The position numbers and the translations under genes are program-made. Source: CAVRGQ01 sp963720785 (lineage in GTDB: Bacteria; Actinomycetota; Acidimicrobiia; IMCC26256; DASPTH01). From it: DNA of 64,000 nucleotides. Location of the stretch: positions 124,001 through 188,000 of the forward strand of contig CAVRGQ010000003.1 in NCBI GenBank assembly GCA_963720785.1. Direction: 5' to 3'. The notes under the pieces were generated by a model that saw nothing but the letters and a program-made list of their open reading frames with translations, ran no database searches and was not told the origin of the DNA. Positions 55,615-64,000 of the stretch are shown piece by piece; within the stretch, counting starts at the first letter, position 1; each line of letters starts with the position of its first letter.

Positions 55615-56493
55615 GCAGCGCCGTCGTGCGCTGAAGGGTCCTGAGTGGAGGCGTCCTGATCGGAGGCGTCCTGCGTCAGCAGGAACGCTTCGACCGCGTC
55701 GGCCGACGGGCCGGGATCGTCGGCGAGGATCGCGAAGTGCCCGGCGTGCGGCACCTCGCGCAGGGTCGCGTGCGGCACGCCGCGGGCGAGCATCCGCGCG
55801 TTCGCCGGCGGGACGACGCGATCGTCGGCGCCGGTGAGCACGAGTGTGGGCGCGGCGATGCGGTGCAGCCAGGGTGCCGAGGTCCAGGTGCCGATGGCCA
55901 GCGCCTGCCACCAGACGCCCAACGGGTTCGGCGGTCGCGCCGACCACGCGCGGTCGGCGCGGGAGAAGTGCGCCCGGGTGCCCTCGTCGCCGCTGAGCGC
56001 GCGCAACGAGCCGCGCCCTGGCGGCAGCAGGTGCACGGGGATCGGCGCCACCAGCGCGGCGAGCGCCACCGGGTCGCCCGGCACCGAACCCCACCCGCAG
56101 GTGGTGGCCGCGAGGACGAGCGCACCCACGCGCGGCCGGCTGCACACGCGCGAACTCCTGCGCGACCGCGCCGCCGAACGAGTAGCCGAGCACGTCGGCC
56201 CGCTCGATCCCGAGGTCGTCGAGCAGCGCGCCCACGACGCGGGCGAGGCCGGGAATGGCGGTCGGGAACCACGACGCCGGCGAGCCTCCGGTGCCGGGGA
56301 CGTCGAAGGCGATGGTGGTGCGGTGCGCCAGCCGCTCGCGGAGCGGCTCCCACGTCTCGAGCGGCGCGCCCACGCCGTTGAGCAGCAGCAGCGGACGGGT
56401 GCCCGCACTCGTTCCCTCGTGCGCGGAGACGCGCACGCGCGCGCCCCCGAGTGTGCGGATCTCAGCTGCGGACGTAGCTCCCGGGGGCCTCAC
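55587..56493 (-). CDS. intracellular PHA depolymerase-like alpha/beta-hydrolase (frameshifted)
   Basis: 301 residues after removal of one base at 56130-56137. 'LLLLNGVGAPLETWEPLRERL', 'IAFDVPGTGGSPASWF', 'IPGLARVVGALLDDLGIERADVLGYSFGGAVAQEFARVQPARVGALVLAATTCG' (outline) match PhaZ of medium-chain-length PHA producers; nucleophile Ser in GYSFGG, His in 'VPHAGHFAIL'. The end carries imperfect 15-bp repeats (QDAS units). It overlaps phaC by 32 bases and the XRE gene tail to tail. Confidence 0.82.
55628..55679. repeat. imperfect 15-bp tandem repeat in the depolymerase 3' end
   Basis: Three related units around ggcgtcctgatcgga encode the Gln/Asp-rich tail of the minus-strand protein. Confidence 0.5.
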
Positions 56494-58190
56494 CGAGCAC
56501 AGGGTACGTGGGACTGCCCGTGGGCGGCGGTTCCCGCAGCTCGCCGGCGCGCGAACCGATCCACGCGGCCCAGTCGGTCCACCAGCTCTCGTGGTGTTCG
56601 GTCGCGTTGGCGCGCCACGCCTGCGGGTCGGGCGGCAGGTCGTCGTTGGTCCACAGCCGCGCCTTCGGGCTGGGTGGGGACACGATGCCGGCGATGTGGC
56701 CGCCCGACGTCATCACGAAGCGCACCGGGCCCTTGAACAGCTGGGTGGTGCGGTACGCGATGGGCCACGGGACGATGTGGTCGTCGGCGCCGGCCACGAT
56801 GTAGCTGTCGGTCTTGATGTCGCTGACGATGAGCCGCTCCCCCATCGCCTCGAACCGGTCGGTGGCCAGCGCGTTCTCGATGTAGAGCTTGCGCAGGAAC
56901 TGCGCGTGCGCCTTGCCGGGCATGTTCGTGCTGTCGGCGTTCCACGCGAGCATGTCGAACTGCGGCGGCTGCTCGCCCATGAGCCACCCGTCGATCAGGT
57001 AGCGGAACACGAGGTCGTTGGCCTTGATGAGGTCGAAGGTGCGCGCCATCTCGCGGCCGTCGAGGAACCCGTTGCGGTCCATCTTGCGGGCCAGCGCGTC
57101 GACGGTGCTCGGATCGGCGAACACGGTGGCCAGCGCACCCGCGCCCTGGTAGTCGGTGGCCGACACTGAGGTAGGTGGACGAGTTCACGAGGTGGTCGCC
57201 CACCGCGTCGAGGTACCCGAGCACCATCGTGTTCATCGTGCCACCGAGGCAGATCGACAACGTGTTCACCGTGTCGCTGCCGGAGATCTCCCGCGCGACG
57301 TCGATCGCGGTGAGCGGGCCGAGGCGCAGGTAGTCGTCGAAGGTGAGATCGGCCATCGACGCGTCGGGATTGCGGTAGCTGATCGCGAAGGTGGTGTGGC
57401 CGTGGCGCACCGCCCACTCGATCAGGCTCTTGCCCGGCGCGAGGTCGGCGATGTAGTAGCGGTTGATCCACGGCGGGCACACGAGGAGCGGGATCTGGTG
57501 CACCTCGTCGGTCTGCGGCGTGTACTGCAGCACCTCGATGAGCTCGTTGCGGAAGACGACCTTGCCGCGCGTCGCGGCGATGGTGCGGCCGAGCCGGAAC
57601 GGGCTGGTGTCGACCTGGCGCGGCCAGCCGTCGTTGCGGGCCACGTCGCGCACGAAGTTGGCGAGGCCGCGCAGCACGCTGCTGCCGCCCGTCTCGAACG
57701 CCCGCTTCAACGCCGCGGGATTGGTGAGCAGCGCGTTGGTGGGAGCAATGGAGTCGGCGAGGAGGTGGGCCGCGAACTCGGCCTTGGGGCCTTCCGGCGC
57801 GTCGAGGCGTGCGGCCTCGGCCACCTCCACGATGAGCTGCGCGGCGAGCAGGTACGCCTGCAACAGACCGTGGAACACCAGGTTGTCGCGCCAGGTGGGA
57901 TCGGCGAAGCGGCGGTCGCCCGGATCGGGCTCGATGACGCCGGGCAGCTCGACCCCGACCACGCGGGTGGCGAGGTTGGTGGCGACCAGCCCGAGGCCCG
58001 CGCCGAACCGCAGTGCGGCGGGCACGGCGCGGCGTGGCCGCACCACGACCTTGCGGGTGGCGCGGAGGTAGTTGCGCGCGAGGTTGACGGGATCGGTGGT
58101 GTCGAAGGCGCCCGCGGCGATGCCCAGCAGCTCGCCGAGCGCCGACTGTTCCCGCTGGTCGTCAGTGTGATCGTGCTGCGACGCCGCCAT
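56462..58190 (-). CDS. phaC: polyhydroxyalkanoate synthase PhaC (frameshifted)
   Basis: 575 residues after removal of one base at 57162-57169. Lipase-like box 'NTLSICLGGTMNTM' with the catalytic Cys, Asp in 'VAGADDHIVPWPIA' and His in 'VMTSGGHIAGIVSPP'; N-terminal PhaC_N region ('FVRDVARNDGWPRQVD'). Length and lack of a phaE neighbour fit a class I-type synthase. It polymerises hydroxyacyl-CoA on granules. phaZ-like gene downstream overlaps; phasin and XRE genes are convergent. Phospho- or redox regulation cannot be seen. Confidence 0.92.
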
Positions 58191-58313
58191 GGCTCACCTG
58201 CCTACCTGCTGACGAACTCCTCGACAAGGGACTTCGGTCCAACTTCACCGACTTGTCACGCCTCCGATCATCGGGCCTGACCATCGGCACCGATCGTCGG
58301 CACGAGTTGATGG

Positions 58314-58772
58314 TTAGTTGACGATGACGTTCGGGCGCGGGAAACCCTGCGCCTCGCAGAGCGCGTAGTAGCCGGCGAGCGCGCTGGCGCCGTCGGTGAC
58401 CGACTCCACCGAGCCGTCCTCGGCGAGGTTGAGGTTCGAGCCGTACATGTGGAACCACACATGGGTGTCGTCCTCGATGCACTGGAGGGTGTGGATGGAT
58501 CCGGCCGGCTCGTAGAGGAACGATCCGGCCCGGTTCACGTAGTCGTACTCCTTGTACTTCCACGCGCCGCTGGTGGTGTAACCCCACACCGGGCCGGTGT
58601 GCTTGTGCTTCTGCACCTCCATGCCCGCCATGAAGAGGTTCTCGACGATCCAGAGCCCTTCCTTGGGGTGGACCTGGAGCACCTTGAGCTTGGAGCCGTC
58701 GCCGATCTCGACCCACGGCATGTCGTCGGCGCCGCGGTGGATCGCCTCCTCGACGGGTGAAGTGATGGTCAT
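58314..58772 (-). CDS. cupin dioxygenase-like protein (ChrR/acetylacetone-type cupin)
   Basis: 152 residues, one cupin barrel. 'FMAGMEVQKHKHTGPVWGYTTSGAWKYKEYDY' (outline) supplies the HxH...metal ligands and 'SFLYEPAGSIHTLQC' the later His. It resembles 2,4'-dihydroxyacetophenone dioxygenase-type cupins that cleave C-C bonds. It is the last gene of a coupled operon with a Rieske oxygenase and two amidohydrolases. Start ATG at 58772 overlaps the SnoaL-like stop. Confidence 0.8.
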   Translation of the reverse strand: MTITSPVEEAIHRGADDMPWVEIGDGSKLKVLQVHPKEGLWIVENLFMAGMEVQKHKHTGPVWGYTTSGAWKYKEYDYVNRAGSFLYEPAGSIHTLQCIEDDTHVWFHMYGSNLNLAEDGSVESVTDGASALAGYYALCEAQGFPRPNVIVN

Positions 58773-59362
58773 CGCTGGTCCTCCCCAGGAGCCTGCTCGT
58801 TCGTTGCGAGATAGGTGATGTCGATGCGGTCGCCGTCGCCGAACCGCCGCCCGACGGTGAAGTCGGACTCGAAGCGGTACCGCGCAGCGGCGTCGGTGGT
58901 CACGGTAGACGACCAGTCGAAGGCGCACACCCGTTTCGCGACGAGCCACCGGCCCTCCCCACCGTTGGGGCGGCGTTCGAAGCGGTCGACGTAGCGCAGG
59001 CCCAGCACCATGTCGGTCTGGTGGCCGTCGGCGTCGGGCCGGCTCACGTGGTGGGCCTCGCAGTAGGTGTCGACGTGGGCGACATCGGGGTCGACGGGGT
59101 CGAAGCGGATGCGGGGCGGGCCCACGAAGTGCATGGTCGCCTCGAAGTGCGGCAGCACGTCGACGACCCACTTCGCGAACTCGGTGCCGGAGCCGCGGAA
59201 CGCGTTGTGGTCGTCGAAGCCGTCGGGGTGGTAGCAGCCCGCCATGAGCTCCTCGTCGAGGCGGTCGGTGCCACGGGCGAGGTCCATGATCACGTCGGTG
59301 ATCTCGGCGCGGGCGATCAGGTCGTCGACGGTCACGCGCGGGCGCGGGTTCACGCCGCTCAT
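58769..59362 (-). CDS. SnoaL-like (NTF2 fold) protein in a Rieske oxygenase operon
   Basis: 197 residues. 'TVDDLIARAEITDVIMDLARGTDRLDEELMAGCYHPDGFDDHNAF' (outline) is the SnoaL_4 N-terminus, with catalytic-type Asp/His in 'CYHPDGFDDHN'. The first ten residues are disordered. It sits between Rieske alpha-subunit and cupin genes with four-base overlaps on both sides, so it may be a beta-like subunit or a hydratase acting on the oxygenase product; that is inference. Confidence 0.8.
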   Translation of the reverse strand: MSGVNPRPRVTVDDLIARAEITDVIMDLARGTDRLDEELMAGCYHPDGFDDHNAFRGSGTEFAKWVVDVLPHFEATMHFVGPPRIRFDPVDPDVAHVDTYCEAHHVSRPDADGHQTDMVLGLRYVDRFERRPNGGEGRWLVAKRVCAFDWSSTVTTDAAARYRFESDFTVGRRFGDGDRIDITYLATNEQAPGEDQR

Positions 59363-60714
59363 GCCGGCAGCTCCAGCCCGTTCTCCACGAGACCGGGCAG
59401 CTCGGTGGGGTGGATGCCGAGCGCGCGCTCGAGGTTGCGGTGCAGGTTCACGATCCGGCACTCCGCGGTGGGCGACACGGTGAGGTGCTCGAGGCCGGGT
59501 TGGTACAGCCCGCGTTGCGACGGCGAGAAGTTGCGCACGTCCTGGTTGAGCACCAGGCCGAACGGCGGCTCCGCGCCGGTGTCGAGATCCACTGCGTAGG
59601 GCTTCGTGCGCGGGGAGGTGTCGCCGGGGTTCACGCGCCGGAAGAAGAAGCCGTCCATGAACGCCTCCTCCACGTGCGCGCCCGGGCGCGACCGCACGAT
59701 CGACAACATGTCGCCGAAGAACAGCACGGTGATGTTGGGGAAGAGGTTGTACTGCTCGAGGTCGAGGAGCTGTGCGGTGGTGAAGTCGCCGAGCTCGATG
59801 CCCTGCGCGCGGTGGTGCTCCACGATCTGGGTGGCGATCGCGTCACGGAGGGTGCCGCCGTCGGGGATAGCCGGCACCGGCGCGTCGAGGTCGTCGATGC
59901 CCATGCGCCCGCCCATGACTTCGACGAACGCGCGGTAGACCTCGGCGTCGTCGAGCGTGCGGCCGACACGCGGCGACTGGAGCCCGTACGACTGCACGAG
60001 GCGACCGTGGCGCTCCCACAGCACCTCGGGGCCGTGGACGTCGTCGGCCATGCCGAGCATCTCTCGGTGGATGCCCTGCACGTGGTACGTCTCGCTGAAC
60101 GCCTCGATGAGGGTCTTCCAGTTGCAGCCCTGACGCATGGACACCACCGCGGTGCAGCGCCAGTCGTCGATGCGGTTCCAGGCGGTCTCGGCCGGGACGG
60201 GGTCGAGATACCGGGCGAGCGGTTGCGTCGTCGCCGCCTCGGGGTCGCCGTGCACGAACACCAGCGGGCCCCACGTACCCACGCTCGCGGCGAACAGTGG
60301 GTAATCGTCGTTGCGCACGCCGAATTCGCGGCGCGACGGCACCTCGCGCAGGCGGCCGTCGAGGCCCCACGTCCAGCGGTGGAACGGGCACCGCAGCTCC
60401 TGCAACCCCTCCCCCGCGCCCGAACAGAGCTCGGCGCCGCGGTGACGGCACACGTTCTGGAACGCGCGCAGCGTGCCGTCGTCGCCGCGCACGACGAGGA
60501 TCGACAGCTTCCCGACGCGGTGCTCATAGAAGTCGCCGGGCTCGGAGACGTGGTCGACGGTGCAGGCCAGCTGCCACGTGTTCGGCCACAGCTCGGCGAG
60601 CTCGCGCGCGAAGAACTCGGGCGACGTGTAGCGCGACGTGGGGATCAGCACCGGCGTGGTGCGGGTCGGCGCCTCGACGACCGCGGCTTCCGTCATGTCG
60701 AGCTCGGTGGTCAT
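59359..60714 (-). CDS. Rieske non-haem iron oxygenase, large subunit
   Basis: 451 residues. Rieske cluster 'CRHRGAELCSGAGEGLQELRCPFHRW' in outline (CxH-x17-CxxH), mononuclear iron ligands in 'FSETYHVQGIH' (2-His; the Asp/Glu is further on), then a long catalytic domain with 'NLFPNITVLFFGDML'. This is a ring-hydroxylating or demethylating oxygenase. No ferredoxin or reductase gene is adjacent, so they must be shared. The ATG overlaps the upstream amidohydrolase stop (60711). Confidence 0.88.
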   Translation of the reverse strand: MTTELDMTEAAVVEAPTRTTPVLIPTSRYTSPEFFARELAELWPNTWQLACTVDHVSEPGDFYEHRVGKLSILVVRGDDGTLRAFQNVCRHRGAELCSGAGEGLQELRCPFHRWTWGLDGRLREVPSRREFGVRNDDYPLFAASVGTWGPLVFVHGDPEAATTQPLARYLDPVPAETAWNRIDDWRCTAVVSMRQGCNWKTLIEAFSETYHVQGIHREMLGMADDVHGPEVLWERHGRLVQSYGLQSPRVGRTLDDAEVYRAFVEVMGGRMGIDDLDAPVPAIPDGGTLRDAIATQIVEHHRAQGIELGDFTTAQLLDLEQYNLFPNITVLFFGDMLSIVRSRPGAHVEEAFMDGFFFRRVNPGDTSPRTKPYAVDLDTGAEPPFGLVLNQDVRNFSPSQRGLYQPGLEHLTVSPTAECRIVNLHRNLERALGIHPTELPGLVENGLELPA

Positions 60715-62441
60715 CCGCGTGCCCCCCGCACGAGCCGGCCGGGGCGGGCCCCGGTGTCGTCACCCTCGGACCACGTCTGCTCCCCCGCGACGAACGTGGC
60801 GACGTACCCGTCGGCCCGCTGCACGAGCCGACGCGCGCCGCCGGGCAGGTCGTACACGAGCTCGGGCCGGTGCAGGCGGAGGCGGTCGTAGTCGATCAGG
60901 TTGAGGTCGGCCCGGAAGCCGGGCGCGATCACCCCGCGGTCGCGCAGGCCGTAGAGCCACGCGGTGTCGCGCGACTGCTTCTGCACCACGAGCTCGAGCG
61001 GCAGGCGCTCCCCACGCGAGCGGTCGCGCGTCCAGTGCGTGAGCATGAACGTGGGGATGCTGGCGTCGCAGATCGCACCGACGTGCGCGCCGCCGTCGGA
61101 GAGACCGAGCGCGGCGTTGGGGTCGAGAATCATCTCGCGCATGTCGTCGAGGTTGCCGTAGGAGTAGCCGAGGAGTGCGTGCATCAGCAGCACCCGCCCC
61201 TCGTCCTCGAGGAGGAGGTCGTACATGACGTCCTCCTCGGCGCGACCCTCACGGGCGGCGATGGCCGCGACGCTCTGCTCGGGCGCGGGCTCGTAGTCGG
61301 GCGGGTCGCCGATCACGAACACGCGGTCGAAACGGGTCTGCACGACGCGCATGATCGGGTTGTCGGGATCGGATTCGGCGAGGATCGCGGCCCGGATCTC
61401 GGGCGTGCGCAGCTCGGCGACGCGCTGGTCGAGCGGGAGCGCCGCGAGCTTCTGGTACGTGGGGCGGGTCACGAACGGATGAAAGGTCTGCAGGCCGATG
61501 AGCATGTTGAGCGGGCGGCCCGCGATCTGCGCGCGCAGCTCGGCCCCGTCGGCGCGGGCGTCCCGGGCGAGGCGCAGCACGTCGCGCCACTGATCGGGGG
61601 CGAGGTTGTGCTGCGAGAGCCCGAAGCTCACCGGGCGGTCGATGGTCGCCGAGAGCCGGCGCATCCACGCGACCTCGCGCTCGGGCGCGCCGAGGTCCTC
61701 GCCCATCACTCCCGCCGGCGCGAGCTCGAAGAGGCCGGCGCCGAGCTCGCCGAGCACGCGTCCGATCCCGAACAGCTCGTCCTCCGCGGCGAACGTGCCG
61801 GGCACCGGTTCGCCGTCGACGGCGCGGTGCATGATCGTGCGCGAGGTGGAGAAGCCGAGCGCGCCGGCCTGGATACCGCCGCGCACGATCTCGGCCATGG
61901 CCTCGATGTCGTCGGGCGTCGCGGGTTCGTTGCGGGCACCGCGCTCACCCATCACGTAGGCGCGCACCGCACCGTGCGGAACCTGCGCACCGATGTCGAT
62001 GGAGCGCGGCATCGTGTCGAGCGCGTCGAGGAATTCGGGGAAGGTCTCCCACCCCCAGGTGATGCCTTCTGACAGCGCCGTGCCGGGGATGTCCTCCACG
62101 CCCTCCATGAGCTGGATGAGGAAGTCGTGCGCGTCCGGGCGCACCGGCGCGAAGCCCACGCCGCAGTTGCCCATGACGACGGTGGTCACGCCGTGCCAGC
62201 ACGACGGCGTGAGCAGCGGGTCCCAGGTGGCCTGGCCGTCGTAGTGCGTGTGCAGGTCGACGAAGCCGGGCGTGAGCAGCAGGCCGTCGGCGTCGACCGT
62301 GCGGTGCGCGGTGGCGTCGGCGAGTGCGCCGGGTTCGGTGACCTCGGTGCACACGCCGCCGTCGACGGCGACGTCGGCCGGACGCGGCGGTACGCCGTTA
62401 CCGTCGACGAGCAGTGCTCCCCTCACGACGAGGTCGTGCAT
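60711..62441 (-). CDS. amidohydrolase, N-acyl-D-amino-acid deacylase-like
   Basis: 576 residues. N-terminal metal motif 'PGFVDLHTHYDGQATWDP' (HxH), 'TVVMGNCGVGFAPV', C-terminal 'LGLSDGGAHVGAICDASIPTFML' (Asp metal ligand; outline) and the closing 'HRPELVYDLPGGARRL'. Family amidohydrolase_3/D-aminoacylase. It would release an acyl or carbamoyl group from the compound later attacked by the Rieske oxygenase; the true substrate is unknown. A paralogue lies just upstream. Confidence 0.86.
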   Translation of the reverse strand: MHDLVVRGALLVDGNGVPPRPADVAVDGGVCTEVTEPGALADATAHRTVDADGLLLTPGFVDLHTHYDGQATWDPLLTPSCWHGVTTVVMGNCGVGFAPVRPDAHDFLIQLMEGVEDIPGTALSEGITWGWETFPEFLDALDTMPRSIDIGAQVPHGAVRAYVMGERGARNEPATPDDIEAMAEIVRGGIQAGALGFSTSRTIMHRAVDGEPVPGTFAAEDELFGIGRVLGELGAGLFELAPAGVMGEDLGAPEREVAWMRRLSATIDRPVSFGLSQHNLAPDQWRDVLRLARDARADGAELRAQIAGRPLNMLIGLQTFHPFVTRPTYQKLAALPLDQRVAELRTPEIRAAILAESDPDNPIMRVVQTRFDRVFVIGDPPDYEPAPEQSVAAIAAREGRAEEDVMYDLLLEDEGRVLLMHALLGYSYGNLDDMREMILDPNAALGLSDGGAHVGAICDASIPTFMLTHWTRDRSRGERLPLELVVQKQSRDTAWLYGLRDRGVIAPGFRADLNLIDYDRLRLHRPELVYDLPGGARRLVQRADGYVATFVAGEQTWSEGDDTGARPGRLVRGARG

Positions 62442-62510
62442 GTGGTGATCCCCCCTGGGCGAAGTGCCGGTCGAGTGCGGAGTCGAAGGTTGTCGCCGGT
62501 GACCCGGCGG

Positions 62511-64000
62511 TTACGCCATCGCGCCGTTGGCGGTGTCGCGTCCGGAACGCAGCACGGTGCCGGGACGGTCGTCGGTGAGCGCGCCGCCGCGCACGATGGG
62601 CGTGCCGTTGACCAGCACGTCGCTCACACCGATCGCGTCGGCGAAGAGCCGGCCCGCGCCGCCGGGCAGGTCGTACCGCATGGCAACGGGATCGCTGTCG
62701 ATGCGCGCCGGATCGAAGACCGCGAGGTCGGCCTTCCAGCCCTCGCGCACCTCGCCGCGCTCGCGCAGGCCGTAGAGCTCGGCGGGCACCTGCGTGATCA
62801 GCGACACCGCCTCTTCCAGCGGCATGAGCGAGTGGTCGCGCACCGCGCCGAGGAACTTGGTCGCGTAGTTCGCGGTGGAGAACATGTCGAGGTGCGCCCC
62901 GGCGTCGGAGGCGCCGATGAGGGCCCGGCGGTCGCGCCACACCTGCACTCGGGCCTTCCAGTCGTCGGCGGACTCGGGGAGCGGCGTGGTGCCGAAGCCG
63001 GTGTTGAGGTCGTCGGCGAGCGCGATCGACGTGAGCACGTCCCACGGGTCGCGGCCCTCGGCCTCGGCGATCTCCCCCACCGTCTTGCCTCGGTACTGCT
63101 CGTTCTCCGGGGCGAACACGTCGAAGATGCGCATGCGCGCCCACTGGGCGAGGCCCTTCACGGGGTTGCGGTCGCTCTGCGCAGCTTCGTTGAGGGCCGA
63201 GCGCCGGTCGGCGTCGCGGAACACCGCAAGCTTCTCCTCCAGCGGCAGGAGCATCACCGATTCCCATGTGGGCATCGCGTCGAGCACGAAGCCGGAGCGG
63301 AAGGACAGGCGCAGCGGGAAGCTCATCGGGATGGTGAGGGCGACGATGCGCGCGCCGTGTTGCGCGCCGAAGCTGCCGGCCTCGAGCTTCCGCTCGCAGT
63401 CGCCCAGGTTGGTCGCGTTGACCGCCATCACGTTCCAGTTGATCGGGCGCTGCGCGGCGGCCGACATGTCGGTCATGAGCTGCACCGCCCACGGCTCGAA
63501 CGGCCCGACCATCGGGATGAGTTCGAGTGCGGTGCCCTCGAACTCGCCGCAGACGCGCGCCAGCTCGATGAGCTCCTCGGTGGACGCGTAGCGCGACGGG
63601 ACCATGTTGCCGTCGGGATCGTTGTGCGTGCGCGCGTACGACGAGGTGAAGCCGAGGCCGCCGGCGTCGAGGCCGTCGCGCAGCAGCGCGCGCATCGCCT
63701 CGAGCTCGTCGGGCTTGGCCTCGCGCACGGTGGACTCGGTGCCCATGACGACGCGCCGGATCGCGGAGTGGCCCACCGAGAACCCGATGTTGATGCCGAC
63801 GTGGCCGTCGATGGCGGCGAGGTACTCGCCGGTGGACTTCCAGTTCCACGGCACCCCGGTGCGCAGGGACTCGAGCGGCATGCCCTCCACGCGGGAGAGC
63901 ATCTGCATCAGGTACTCGCCGTCGGAGGGGTCGTCGGAGAGGGGTGCGATGGTGAAGCCGCAGTTGCCGGCAAACGCAGTGGTGACGCCGTGGAGTGGCG
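62511..64000 (-). CDS. second D-aminoacylase-type amidohydrolase, N-terminus outside window
   Basis: The open frame continues to the window edge, so the N-terminal HxH motif lies beyond it; the visible part starts at 'HGVTTAFAGNCGFTIAPLS' near 63960. It shares with its neighbour 'GFTSSYARTHNDPDGN'-type mid blocks, 'LIGASDAGAHLDMFSTANYATKFL' (outline) and 'MRYDLPGGAGRLFADAIG'. The two are paralogues in tandem, 69 bases apart, and probably act on related substrates in one pathway. Confidence 0.86.
   Translation of the reverse strand, partial: PLHGVTTAFAGNCGFTIAPLSDDPSDGEYLMQMLSRVEGMPLESLRTGVPWNWKSTGEYLAAIDGHVGINIGFSVGHSAIRRVVMGTESTVREAKPDELEAMRALLRDGLDAGGLGFTSSYARTHNDPDGNMVPSRYASTEELIELARVCGEFEGTALELIPMVGPFEPWAVQLMTDMSAAAQRPINWNVMAVNATNLGDCERKLEAGSFGAQHGARIVALTIPMSFPLRLSFRSGFVLDAMPTWESVMLLPLEEKLAVFRDADRRSALNEAAQSDRNPVKGLAQWARMRIFDVFAPENEQYRGKTVGEIAEAEGRDPWDVLTSIALADDLNTGFGTTPLPESADDWKARVQVWRDRRALIGASDAGAHLDMFSTANYATKFLGAVRDHSLMPLEEAVSLITQVPAELYGLRERGEVREGWKADLAVFDPARIDSDPVAMRYDLPGGAGRLFADAIGVSDVLVNGTPIVRGGALTDDRPGTVLRSGRDTANGAMA

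Overview
The window is GC-rich, about 70% by eye, densely coded on both strands and looks actinobacterial. It has FbiC (coenzyme F420), an F420-type luciferase-like oxidoreductase, a mycothiol-conjugate amidase-like deacetylase, a DUF222/HNH protein, CtaA/CtaB haem synthesis and a TipA-free but very typical actinobacterial promoter style in which a TANNNT -10 box sits 6-8 bases before the start codon (leaderless mRNAs). Acidimicrobiia or a related uncultured lineage is my best guess; this is inference from gene content only. I found no tRNA, rRNA, CRISPR or transposase.

Layout. 0-5.5 kb: SnoaL-like end, fbiC, PfkB kinase, LOG-family protein, VOC protein. 5.6-9.6 kb (minus): glycolate oxidase operon glcD-glcE-glcF plus a small coiled-coil gene. 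9.6-13.2 kb: Cys-rich protein, Cpn10-like protein, methyltransferase, ctaB and a TlpA-type thioredoxin. 13.3-18.8 kb: MacB/FtsX-type ABC exporter divergent from a NarL-type two-component system, with an inverted repeat between them. 18.8-23.6 kb: PEP-mutase-family enzyme, a YtrA/GntR-controlled ABC operon and a DrrAB-like exporter. 23.7-34.5 kb: polyprenyl synthase, SCP2-like protein, FxsA, RmuC, hydrolase, 5'-3' exonuclease, a compact oxidoreductase-methyltransferase fusion, a badly frameshifted Baeyer-Villiger monooxygenase, an LLM oxidoreductase and a diiron acyl desaturase. 34.5-47.3 kb: SRPBCC protein, ctaA, typA, hydrolases, DUF222/HNH, HD and PIG-L proteins, an E2-like acyltransferase without its catalytic His, an alpha-oxoamine synthase, an Asp/Asn hydroxylase-like protein and a phosphatase. 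47.3-52.8 kb: secreted lipase, a 500-bp structured gap, a MatB-like acyl-CoA synthetase, a glucosaminidase and an AlkB-like dioxygenase with a LexA box. 52.8-58.2 kb: Thr-tailed membrane protein, Mca, then a polyhydroxyalkanoate locus (phasin, XRE regulator, PhaZ-like, PhaC). 58.3-64 kb: a translationally coupled catabolic operon (two D-aminoacylase-type amidohydrolases, Rieske oxygenase, SnoaL-like, cupin).

Two window-wide patterns matter for any reader. First, about 19 otherwise well-conserved genes carry single-base indels, concentrated at 26.5-33.2 kb, so the sequence is probably an imperfectly polished assembly; reading frames should be repaired before functional conclusions. Second, many gene ends carry short tandem duplications that include the stop codon. 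The leaderless -10 boxes are regular enough to decide start codons, and I used them to do so.
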